Shown here: in pieces, positions 10,006-17,837 of the stretch
Numbering within the stretch: the first letter of the stretch is position 1
Layout: every line of letters starts with the position of its first letter
NCBI RefSeq assembly: GCF_008704495.1
Contig: NZ_CP023699.1
Span: 5,084,001-5,148,000 of the forward strand
Direction: 5' to 3'
Origin: Streptomyces kanamyceticus
GTDB lineage: Bacteria > Actinomycetota > Actinomycetes > Streptomycetales > Streptomycetaceae
Length of the DNA: 64,000 nt
The notes under the pieces: model-generated
What the model saw: only the letters and a program-made list of their open reading frames with translations
Database searches by the model: none
What the model was told of the DNA's origin: nothing
Position numbers and translations under genes: made by a program

Positions 10006-10060
10006 TGCTCCGGTTACCGGGACTACTCCGGTTACCGGGACTGCTCCGGCCGACTACTCC
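10006..10060. repeat. 18-bp tandem repeats between convergent genes
   Basis: Two 18-bp copies with one base difference (10006-10023 and 10024-10041) are followed by two shortened, diverged copies to 10060. Each full copy contains the near-palindrome CCGGTTACCGG. The array starts right after one gene's stop and runs into the last codons of the opposite gene, so it may serve as a two-way terminator. Confidence 0.8.
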
Positions 10061-10944
10061 GGCTTGTGATCGGGCCCGCCGAAGTCCGGGCTGGAGAAGT
10101 CCGGGCTCGAGTAGCTCGGTCGCGGACCCGCCGTCGCTCCACCGTCAGGGCTGCTGAACCCAGGGCGGTGATAGCCGAGTTGGGGCATGCGGTTGCTCCC
10201 CGCTTCGGAGCCCGACGACAGAGTGCGGGCCGCGCGGCTCGTCCTCGGATCCGCCAGGGCCTCCCGCATGAACGGGAGGATGCCCCGCTCCAAGAGGGCC
10301 CGGCCCCAGGCTTCCCTGGCCCGGTCCACCTCCTTGTACCGCTCGCCGTGCGGTCCTGCCGCCTGGAGCGAGGTGGCGCCGTTGCGCAGGGCGGTCAGGA
10401 GCAGACCGACCGCGGCGACCAGGATGCCCCCTGCGGTGAGCGCGCCGAACAGCCATCCCGCGGTGAGCAGGGTGTCCGCGAAGGCGGGCTCGGGGGTGAG
10501 CATCTTCAGGATGTACCCGACGAGCAGGAAGATCGCGGCGGCCGTCCCCGCGAGGACGGGTGCGAGGACCGCGACGACGGCGATCGCCCCGGCTCCCGCT
10601 GCCGCTGGTTCGGCCACCTCGCCCATCGTGGTGGCGAGGCTGACGCCGCCGGAGCCCGACTCCGCGGCGGTCTGTCCACTCCCTTCGCGGATCGACGTGG
10701 ACGACGGTCGAGGTTCGCGCAACTCCTCGCGAACCTTCACGTAGTGCGCGTACTCGGTCGCTGCCGCGGCCGTGATCAGTGCTGTCGCGTTCAGGGCCAT
10801 GGTGCGCAGTTGTTCGGTGTTGAGCCGCTGGCCCACTGCGGCGAGTTCCGGGTGGTCAGGTGCGGTGCGCAGCGCCTCATCGAGGATCCGCTCATACTCG
10901 GGGCGGTCCTCATTGAGCAGGTGTGGAGCGCTGTTCATGTGCAT
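10054..10944 (-). CDS. Conserved hypothetical membrane protein
   Basis: 296 aa, family not recognised. The N-terminal ~95 residues are soluble and helical, with the segment LLNEDRPEYERILDEAL. Two hydrophobic segments follow (about 116-150 and 160-190). The soluble tail ends in a short repetitive stretch (PSYSSPDFSSPDFGGPD), whose DNA is next to the 18-bp tandem repeats. It is convergent with the lipoprotein/membrane pair. Its promoter should lie in the 180-nt gap up to 11124, which otherwise shows nothing clear. Confidence 0.7.
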   Translation of the reverse strand: MHMNSAPHLLNEDRPEYERILDEALRTAPDHPELAAVGQRLNTEQLRTMALNATALITAAAATEYAHYVKVREELREPRPSSTSIREGSGQTAAESGSGGVSLATTMGEVAEPAAAGAGAIAVVAVLAPVLAGTAAAIFLLVGYILKMLTPEPAFADTLLTAGWLFGALTAGGILVAAVGLLLTALRNGATSLQAAGPHGERYKEVDRAREAWGRALLERGILPFMREALADPRTSRAARTLSSGSEAGSNRMPQLGYHRPGFSSPDGGATAGPRPSYSSPDFSSPDFGGPDHKPE

Positions 10945-11124
10945 CCCCCGATGCTCCGTAGGGCTAGGGCTCGCATGGCTACGAGCCGTTGGGCAGAAAC
11001 GGAGGGGAGCCTGCTACGGATAAGCCGATGGTAGAGCCGTGACGGCACGCGGTGACAGGGGGTTTCCAGAAATAGGCCCCCTGGCCAGCGTGATCCTGTA
11101 ATGCAGCCCCTGCCCAGCTAACGC

Positions 11125-12192
11125 TCAGATACCCAGGGGGAGTTGCTGGACCAGTAGCTTTCCGGCCATGGTCACTCCGCCGTCCATGGCGATGGCCAGG
11201 CCTTCGGCGTAGACGTGCGGTCCCTCGATGACCGGACCGCCTCCGTCCGATTCGTCCTCGGAACCGACGTCACCCAGGAGGTAGGGGATGGGGCTGTGGC
11301 CGTGCACGATGCGCGTGCCGCCGTACATGTCGAGCAGTTCGCGTACGGCCGAGGGGCCCGACTCGTCGCGGAAGGCGAAGCGCTTGGTGAACTTGCGGAA
11401 GAGGTCCCAGCACTCGTCGGCGTCGTTGCGCGTGAGGGTCTCGCGGATCGTGTCGTTCACCGCCTCGATCGAGTCACCGTAATCCAGATAGGCGGTCGTG
11501 TCGGAGTGCACGAGGAGATGGCCGTCGGCCTCCTCCATCGCGTCCAGGCGGGCCATCCACTGGAGGTGGTGGTCCTCCAGGCGCTCCATGTCGGTCTTCT
11601 GGCCGCCGTTCAGGAGCCAGGCCGCCTGGAAGGTGGCGGTGCCCGCGCCGGAGTTGACGGGGGTGTCGCCGAAGCGCTTGGCGCCGAGCAGGAGCAGCTC
11701 GTGGTTGCCCATGAGCGCCTTGCAGTAGCCCCCCGCGGCCGCGGCCTCGGCGGAGAGCCGCATCACGAGGTCGATGACGCCGATGCCGTCGGGCCCGCGG
11801 TCGGTGAAGTCGCCGAGGAACCAGAGCCGCGCGTTGCCCGCGGACCAGTTGCCTTCGGCGTCGATGAGGCCCTGCTCCTGGAGCGCCGCGACGAGCTCTG
11901 CCAGATAGCCGTGTACGTCGCCGACGACGTACAGGGGGCCGTGCTCGTCGCTCGCAGGTGGCTGCGGGGGCTCCGGCATGACCTGCTCCTGCACCTGCAC
12001 CTGGACGGTGTCCCCCCGGTTGATGACCGGCAGGTCGCGCTGGGTGGGGGTGTAGCCGTCGTCCGACGGTTCACCCCCGCCGGGGGCGCTCTGCTGGGGA
12101 TTCCCGGTGGTCTCATGGACGTACGCCGGTACGCGGAAGTCGCGCAGCGTCGCCGTCCGCACATCGGGTCCCTGACCGGCCCCCTGAGTCAT
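11125..12192 (-). CDS. Metallophosphoesterase (PP1/diadenosine tetraphosphatase type)
   Basis: 355 aa. The full set of phosphoesterase metal motifs is visible: GDVHG (about 91-95), GDFTDRG (about 125-131), GNHE (about 162-165), a later HSD and VHGHSP. Together they coordinate a two-metal centre that hydrolyses phosphoesters of proteins or dinucleotides. The first ~80 residues are a poorly structured acidic and Gln-rich extension. The ATG at 12192 is preferred over an upstream GTG because GGAGG lies 6-7 nt before it. The substrate cannot be deduced. Confidence 0.85.
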   Translation of the reverse strand: MTQGAGQGPDVRTATLRDFRVPAYVHETTGNPQQSAPGGGEPSDDGYTPTQRDLPVINRGDTVQVQVQEQVMPEPPQPPASDEHGPLYVVGDVHGYLAELVAALQEQGLIDAEGNWSAGNARLWFLGDFTDRGPDGIGVIDLVMRLSAEAAAAGGYCKALMGNHELLLLGAKRFGDTPVNSGAGTATFQAAWLLNGGQKTDMERLEDHHLQWMARLDAMEEADGHLLVHSDTTAYLDYGDSIEAVNDTIRETLTRNDADECWDLFRKFTKRFAFRDESGPSAVRELLDMYGGTRIVHGHSPIPYLLGDVGSEDESDGGGPVIEGPHVYAEGLAIAMDGGVTMAGKLLVQQLPLGI

Positions 12193-12412
12193 CGACCCCT
12201 CCACCACCATTGCGCCGCGTCTGCACCGAGATCGGACTGCTTGGTCGCAGCGGCCCGCGGTGTCGTCCGCCCATCATAGGAATGCGGCTCCCGCTGTGTG
12301 GTGCACCAGGGGTGGTCAATCGATGCTGAACCCCAGTTCACCGCGGTTTTCTCCCGAATTGGGCAGAGGTTTCCCCGCTGGTGGGGGGTCCTCTGCCCGA
12401 TCGTCCGCGGGG

Positions 12413-13534
12413 TCAGCCCTGGCCGGAAGAGCGGGGCGGGCTGACCGTCGTGCGCGGTGGACGTCGCTCGGACGAGGTGCGCACGATCAGTTCGGTCGGT
12501 ATCACCTGCTCGACCGGACGCCCCGCGTCGAGGCCCTCGATGGCGTCGATGAGCAGCTGGACGACGGCCGTGCCGATGCGCCGGGGTTTGAGGGAGAGCG
12601 TGGTGATGGGCGGTTCCGTGGTGGCGTACACCGTGGACTCGCTGCAGCAGACGAGCAGCAGGTCGTCGGGGACGCGCAGGCCGTAGCGCCGGGCGGCGGC
12701 GAGCAGATCGGTGCCGTTGGGGTCGAACAGGCCGTAGACGGCGTCGGGCCTGTCGGGTCTGGCGAGCAGCCGGTCGGCGGCGACGGCGCCCGCGCACGGG
12801 TCGTGGGCGGGGTACGACTCGTAGACGGGGTCCTGGCCGACGCGTTCGCACCAGCGCAGATAGGCGGTCGTGGACAGATGGGTGTAGGTGTCCGTGGTGG
12901 TGCCGGTGAGCAGGCCGATCCGGCGCGCCCCGGCGGCCGCGAGGTGGTCGAGGATCTCCAGGACCGCGGCCTCGTGGTCGTTGTCGACCCAGGCGGTGAC
13001 CGGCAGGGACCCCGCGGGGCGCCCGTCGGAGACCACCGGCAGGCCCTGTCTGACCAGCTCGCTGACGACCGGGTCGTGGTCGGAAGGATCGACGACGACG
13101 GTGCCGTCGAGCGCGACGTTCGACCACACGTCGACCGGGCTGCGGCGCGAGGTCGCCGGCAGGATCACCAAGGCGTAACCACGGGCGAGCGCGGCGGAGG
13201 TGGCGGCTCTGGCCATCTCCGCGAAGTACGCGAACTCGGTGAAGGTGAAAGGTTCATCCCCGTATGTCGTCACGGTCAGGCCGATGAGGCCCGACTTGCC
13301 GGTACGGAGCGTTCGGGCCGCCGCGGACGGGCGATAGCCCAGCCGCTCTGCGACCTCGCGGACGTGGCGTCGGGTGGCGTCGGGCAGCCGTCCCTTGCCG
13401 TTGAGGGCGTCGGAGACAGTCGTAATGGAGACACCGGCTGCGGCGGCCACGTCTCTGATACCCGCTCGACTCTGCCGGTTGCCCCGGCGGGCGGTCTCCG
13501 CTCGACTCACCTGGTGCTTCCCTGCTGCTGTCAT
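12413..13534 (-). CDS. LacI family transcriptional regulator
   Basis: 373 aa. The helix-turn-helix of LacI proteins is at about residues 25-50 (IRDVAAAAGVSITTVSDALN), with the hinge-helix region YRPSAAARTLRTG after it, then the periplasmic-binding-like sugar domain. This is a repressor or activator responsive to a small ligand. No catabolic operon is adjacent, so the target is unknown. It is divergent from hisC across 373 nt. The ATG is at 13534. Confidence 0.9.
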   Translation of the reverse strand: MTAAGKHQVSRAETARRGNRQSRAGIRDVAAAAGVSITTVSDALNGKGRLPDATRRHVREVAERLGYRPSAAARTLRTGKSGLIGLTVTTYGDEPFTFTEFAYFAEMARAATSAALARGYALVILPATSRRSPVDVWSNVALDGTVVVDPSDHDPVVSELVRQGLPVVSDGRPAGSLPVTAWVDNDHEAAVLEILDHLAAAGARRIGLLTGTTTDTYTHLSTTAYLRWCERVGQDPVYESYPAHDPCAGAVAADRLLARPDRPDAVYGLFDPNGTDLLAAARRYGLRVPDDLLLVCCSESTVYATTEPPITTLSLKPRRIGTAVVQLLIDAIEGLDAGRPVEQVIPTELIVRTSSERRPPRTTVSPPRSSGQG

Positions 13535-13907
13535 GGCGAGCCGATAGTAGGGCTCATGGGGGTGGGTAGGGCGGGCGCATATTCACTCGTTGACAGGCAC
13601 GTTTCTGCATGGCGCGAAGGGGGCAATGACCTTGGATTGCAAGGGAGTTGACGCGATCAATGGGCAGCTGCCCCTGATCGTCGCGCGCGGGCCTGCCAAA
13701 TGCGCGAGGTCTCGAAGAGGTCTCAACTCACCTTCACGAGGGATGCGCGCCACGGAGTGAGCCACCGGCGCGTGGAAGAAAGCGGGGCGCTCCCCCTCGG
13801 AGTGCGCTGTCGCAAGCTGATCTTCTGGGCCCATTCGCAGCGGCGCGGAATCCTCATAAGGTGAGCAGTATTCGAACTGAGCCGGTACTGGTACGAGGAG
13901 GACTGCG
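13535..13907. other. Divergent intergenic region between LacI regulator and hisC
   Basis: 373 nt with no convincing gene. It holds a perfect inverted repeat CCTTG-N5-CAAGG at 13630-13644, which could be an operator of the adjacent LacI regulator, and the hisC ribosome site (GAGGAGG). No clear -35/-10 pair for hisC was found. Confidence 0.5.
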
Positions 13908-14987
13908 GTGAGCGAGACGAGCCCGAGGCTGCGCGCCGAGCTGGAGGGTGTGCCCACCTACAAGCCGGGCAAGCCCGCCGCGGCCGACGGACCGGTGGCG
14001 TACAAACTGTCCTCCAACGAGAACCCCTATCCGCCGCTCGCCGGTGTCATGGAGAGCGCGCTCGCCGCGGCCGGGTCCTTCAACCGCTACCCCGACATGG
14101 CGTGCACGGGCCTGATGGCCGAGCTGGCCGACCGCTTCGGGGTGCCCGTCTCGCACATCGCCACCGGCACCGGTTCGGTCGGCGTCGCGCAGCAGCTGCT
14201 CCAGGCCACCTCGGGCCCCGGCGACGAGGTCATCTACGCGTGGCGCTCCTTCGAGGCGTACCCGATCATCACGCAGGTCAGCGGCGCGACGTCGGTCCGT
14301 GTCCCGCTGACGGACGGCGAGGTGCACGACCTGGACGCGATGGCCGACGCCATCACGGAGCGGACCCGTCTGATCTTCGTCTGCAACCCGAACAACCCGA
14401 CCGGCACGGTGGTCCGCAGGGCCGAGCTCGAGCGGTTCCTCGACCGGGTGCCGAGCGATGTCCTGGTGGTGCTCGACGAGGCGTACCGCGAGTTCATCCG
14501 TGACCCCGAGGTGCCGGACGGCATCGAGATCTACCGCGACCGCCCCAACGTCTGCGTGCTGCGCACCTTCTCCAAGGCGTACGGGCTCGCGGGCCTGCGC
14601 GTCGGCTTCGCGGTCGCCCACGAGCCGGTGGCCGCCGCGCTGCGCAAGACGGCGGTGCCCTTCGGCGTGAGCCAGCTCGCCCAGGACGCGGCGGTGGCGT
14701 CGCTGCGCGCGGAGGACGAACTGATGGGCCGGGTCGGCTCGTTGGTCGCCGAGCGCACGCGCGTGGTCGAGGCGCTGCGCGGACAGGGCTGGACGGTGCC
14801 CGAGACGCAGGCGAACTTCGTGTGGCTGCGGCTCGGGGACCGTACGACGGACTTCGCCGCGGCGTGCGAGCAGGCCGGTGTGGTCGTACGGCCGTTCGCG
14901 GGCGAGGGGATGCGGGCCACGATCGGGGAGACCGAGGCCAACGACATCTTCCTCCAGGCGGCGGAGGCGTTCCGCAAGGAGCTCTAG
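13908..14987 (+). CDS. hisC: Histidinol-phosphate aminotransferase
   Basis: 359 aa, class I/II PLP aminotransferase of the HisC type. It carries [18 protein letters not shown] and [14 protein letters not shown], with PLP lysine Lys223, and FVWLRLGD toward the end. It transfers the amino group from glutamate to imidazole acetol phosphate in histidine synthesis. It stands apart from any his operon, so it may be the second HisC copy common in Streptomyces and may also act on aromatic 2-oxo acids (inference). The start is GTG 13908 with a strong GAGGAGG. Confidence 0.88.
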   Translation: MSETSPRLRAELEGVPTYKPGKPAAADGPVAYKLSSNENPYPPLAGVMESALAAAGSFNRYPDMACTGLMAELADRFGVPVSHIATGTGSVGVAQQLLQATSGPGDEVIYAWRSFEAYPIITQVSGATSVRVPLTDGEVHDLDAMADAITERTRLIFVCNPNNPTGTVVRRAELERFLDRVPSDVLVVLDEAYREFIRDPEVPDGIEIYRDRPNVCVLRTFSKAYGLAGLRVGFAVAHEPVAAALRKTAVPFGVSQLAQDAAVASLRAEDELMGRVGSLVAERTRVVEALRGQGWTVPETQANFVWLRLGDRTTDFAAACEQAGVVVRPFAGEGMRATIGETEANDIFLQAAEAFRKEL

Positions 14988-15003
14988 CCGCGTCGACGTT
15001 CTC

Positions 15004-15041
15004 GGGAAGGCCCCCGGAGGTAGTCCTCCGGGGGCCTTCCC
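15004..15041 (+). terminator. Strong terminator hairpin after hisC
   Basis: Perfect 17-bp inverted repeat (15004-15020 with 15025-15041) closed by a TAGT loop, 17 nt after the hisC stop. It should insulate hisC from the cyd operon. Confidence 0.9.
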
Positions 15042-15126
15042 GCGTTCCGGCCACGGGGACGGCGCCGGATGGCGCGTTTCCGACGGTAAGGGGGGACCCC
15101 CCTTCGGGAGCCGACAATCAGTACGA

Positions 15127-15157
15127 CATAATGCTTGTGAATGTGAACGCGTTCACA
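15127..15157 (+). promoter_or_regulatory. cydA promoter -10 and Rex operator
   Basis: CATAAT at 15127-15132 resembles a -10 box. Ten bases downstream, TGTGAACGCGTTCACA (15142-15157) is an exact match to the Streptomyces Rex consensus TGTGAACNNNTTCACA, preceded by an extra TTGTGAA half-site. Rex (established) is an NADH/NAD+-sensing repressor of cytochrome bd genes. The operator overlaps the expected transcription start, about 85 nt before the cydA start, which fits repression under aerobic, low-NADH conditions. Confidence 0.9.
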
Positions 15158-15241
15158 AGCGTGTCCCGGTTCCTCCGGAGATCAGTGGGATAAAAGGGGC
15201 AAACTGCCGCTACGACCCACGGCGAGTAAGGAGAAGACGCA

Positions 15242-16786
15242 GTGGACCTGGCTCTAGCGCCGGAGACCCTGGCGCGATGGCAGTTCGGCATCACGACCGT
15301 CTACCACTTCCTGTTCGTGCCCTTGACGATCTCGCTCGCCGCTCTCACGGCGATCCTCGAGACGGCGTGGGTGCGGACCGGCAAGGAGCACTACCTCAGA
15401 GCCACCAAGTTCTGGGGCAAGCTGTTCCTGATCAACATCGCGATGGGTGTCGTCACCGGCATCGTCCAGGAGTTCCAGTTCGGCATGAACTGGTCCGACT
15501 ACTCGCGCTTCGTCGGCGACATCTTCGGAGCGCCGCTCGCCTTCGAGGCGCTGATCGCCTTCTTCTTCGAGTCGACCTTCATCGGGCTGTGGATCTTCGG
15601 CTGGGACAAGCTCCCGAAGAAGCTGCACTGCGCGACGATCTGGATCGTCTCCATCGGCACGGTCCTGTCGGCGTACTTCATCATCGCCGCCAACGCCTTC
15701 ATGCAGCACCCGGTCGGCTACAAGATCGTGGAGCGGGACGGCACCAAGCGCGCGGAGCTCACCGACTTCGCGAAGGTGCTCTTCCAAGAGACGACCATCG
15801 TCAACTTCGCCCACGTCATCTCGGCGGCCATCCTGGTCGGCGGCGCCTTCATGACCGGCATCGCCATCTTCCACCTGCGCAAGAAGCAGCACGTCCGCAC
15901 CATGCGGATGTCGATGCGGCTCGGCCTGGTCACCGCGTTCGTCGGCACCCTGCTCACCGTGATCAGCGCCGACACCCTCGGCAAGGTCATGTACGAGCAG
16001 CAGCCGATGAAGATGTCGGCGGCCGAGGCGCTGTGGGAGACCGAGAAGCCCGCGCCGTTCTCGCTCTTCGCGTACGGCGACGTCTCCAAGGGCCACAACG
16101 ACGTCGCCATCGAGATCCCCGGAATACTGTCCTTCCTCGCCAAGAACAACTTCAACGCCGAGATCCCCGGCATCAACGACCTCAACAAGGAGGCGCAGGA
16201 GAAGTTCGGGCCCGGTGACTACCGGCCGAACATCCCCACCGCCTACTGGTCGTACCGCTGGATGATCGGCTTCGGCGGGGTCTCGATGGTCCTGTGCACC
16301 GCCGGTCTCTGGCTGACGCGGAAGAAGTTCTGGCTCGCTCCGGAGCACCGCACCGGCGCGGACGACGTACCCAAGCTCATGCTCACCAAGAAGCGGGAGC
16401 TGACGCCGAAGCTCGGCAAGTGGTGGTGGCGGCTCTCCCAGTGGACGCTGATCTTCCCCCTCATCGGCACCGCCTGGGGCTGGATCTTCACCGAGACGGG
16501 GCGGCAGCCCTGGGTGGTCTACGGGGTGCTGCGCACCGAGGACGCGGTCTCACCAGGGGTCTCGCAGGGCGAGGTGCTCACCTCACTGATCGCGTTCACG
16601 CTCATCTACGCGATCCTCGCCGTGATCGAGGTGAAGCTCCTCCTCAAGTACATCAAGAAGGGGCCGCCCGAGCTGACCGAGGCGGACCTCAACCCGCCCA
16701 CCAAGATCGGCGGACCGGGAGCCGGCAAGGGCTCCGACTCCGACTCCGACGACGATGCCGACCGGCCCATGGCCTTCTCGTACTGA
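15242..16786 (+). CDS. cydA: Cytochrome bd ubiquinol oxidase subunit I
   Basis: 514 aa, about nine membrane helices. It carries the haem and quinol sites of the high-affinity cytochrome bd oxidase, which reduces O2 to water at low oxygen. The conserved GRQPW motif is at about 420-424 and the haem-ligand histidine region is near TTVYHFLFVP at the N-terminus. The length fits the short-Q-loop form; the C-terminus has a charged Ser/Asp tail. The start is GTG 15242 with AAGGAG about 8 nt upstream. It is the first gene of cydA-cydB-cydDC and under the Rex operator. Confidence 0.97.
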   Translation: MDLALAPETLARWQFGITTVYHFLFVPLTISLAALTAILETAWVRTGKEHYLRATKFWGKLFLINIAMGVVTGIVQEFQFGMNWSDYSRFVGDIFGAPLAFEALIAFFFESTFIGLWIFGWDKLPKKLHCATIWIVSIGTVLSAYFIIAANAFMQHPVGYKIVERDGTKRAELTDFAKVLFQETTIVNFAHVISAAILVGGAFMTGIAIFHLRKKQHVRTMRMSMRLGLVTAFVGTLLTVISADTLGKVMYEQQPMKMSAAEALWETEKPAPFSLFAYGDVSKGHNDVAIEIPGILSFLAKNNFNAEIPGINDLNKEAQEKFGPGDYRPNIPTAYWSYRWMIGFGGVSMVLCTAGLWLTRKKFWLAPEHRTGADDVPKLMLTKKRELTPKLGKWWWRLSQWTLIFPLIGTAWGWIFTETGRQPWVVYGVLRTEDAVSPGVSQGEVLTSLIAFTLIYAILAVIEVKLLLKYIKKGPPELTEADLNPPTKIGGPGAGKGSDSDSDDDADRPMAFSY

Positions 16787-16805
16787 AGGAAGGAGCGACT
16801 AGGAC

Positions 16806-17810
16806 ATGGAACTTCACGACGTCTGGTTCGTACTGATCGCCGTCCTGTGGATCGGCTACTTCTTCCTGGAGGGCTTCGATTTCGGGATCGGCGTACTGAC
16901 CAAGCTGCTCGCCCGGAACCGGGTCGAGAAGCGGGTCCTCATCAACACGATCGGTCCCGTCTGGGACGGCAACGAGGTGTGGCTGCTCACGGCGGGCGGC
17001 GCGACCTTCGCCGCCTTCCCCGAGTGGTACGCCACGCTCTTCTCCGGGTTCTATCTGCCGCTGCTGATCATCCTGATCTGTCTGATCGTGCGCGGTGTCG
17101 CCTTCGAGTACCGGGCCAAGCGGCCCGAGGAGCGCTGGCAGACCAACTGGGAACACGCGATCTTCTGGACCTCGCTGATCCCGGCGCTGCTGTGGGGTGT
17201 GGCCTTCGGCAACATCGTGCGCGGCGTGAAGATCGACGCCCACAAGGAGTACGTGGGCAACTTCTGGGACCTGCTCAACCCGTACGCGATCCTCGGCGGC
17301 CTGGTCACCCTGACGCTGTTCACCTTCCACGGCGCGGTCTTCGCCTCGCTCAAGACGGTGGGCGACATCCGGGTGCGGGCGCGGAAGATGGCGCTCGGCC
17401 TGGGGCTCGTCACGGCCGTCCTCGCCCTCGGGTTCCTGATCTGGACCCAGGCGGACAAGGGCGACGGCAAGAGCCTGATCGCGATGATCGTGGCGGTCGT
17501 CGCGCTGGTCGGAGCCATCGCGGCGATCAAGATCGGGCGCGAGGGCTGGTCGTTCGCGCTGTCGGGGATCACCATCGCGGCGGCCGTCGCGATGCTCTTC
17601 CTGACGCTCTTCCCGAACGTCATGCCGTCGTCGCTGAACGAGGAGTGGAGCCTCACGGTCACCAACGCCTCGTCCAGTCCGTACACCTTGAAGATCATGA
17701 CCTGGTGCGCCGGCGTCGCGACGCCTGTGGTGCTGCTCTACCAGTCGTGGACGTACTGGGTGTTCCGCAAGCGGATCGGCACGCAGCACATCGCCGACGC
17801 CGCGCACTGA
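16806..17810 (+). CDS. cydB: Cytochrome bd ubiquinol oxidase subunit II
   Basis: 334 aa with eight to nine membrane helices, opening WFVLIAVLWIGYFFLEGFDF, the typical CydB N-terminus. It forms the heterodimer with CydA in the cytoplasmic membrane. It starts 19 nt after cydA, with AAGGAG upstream, in the same transcript. Confidence 0.97.
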   Translation: MELHDVWFVLIAVLWIGYFFLEGFDFGIGVLTKLLARNRVEKRVLINTIGPVWDGNEVWLLTAGGATFAAFPEWYATLFSGFYLPLLIILICLIVRGVAFEYRAKRPEERWQTNWEHAIFWTSLIPALLWGVAFGNIVRGVKIDAHKEYVGNFWDLLNPYAILGGLVTLTLFTFHGAVFASLKTVGDIRVRARKMALGLGLVTAVLALGFLIWTQADKGDGKSLIAMIVAVVALVGAIAAIKIGREGWSFALSGITIAAAVAMLFLTLFPNVMPSSLNEEWSLTVTNASSSPYTLKIMTWCAGVATPVVLLYQSWTYWVFRKRIGTQHIADAAH

Positions 17811-17837
17811 GTTCGTTCATCGAGCCCGTCGGAGGGT

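Noticed and set aside
15088..15104. AAGGGGGG/CCCCCCTT palindrome before cydA as a terminator
   Set aside because: Only one central base, so the stem cannot close fully; hisC already has a stronger terminator upstream.
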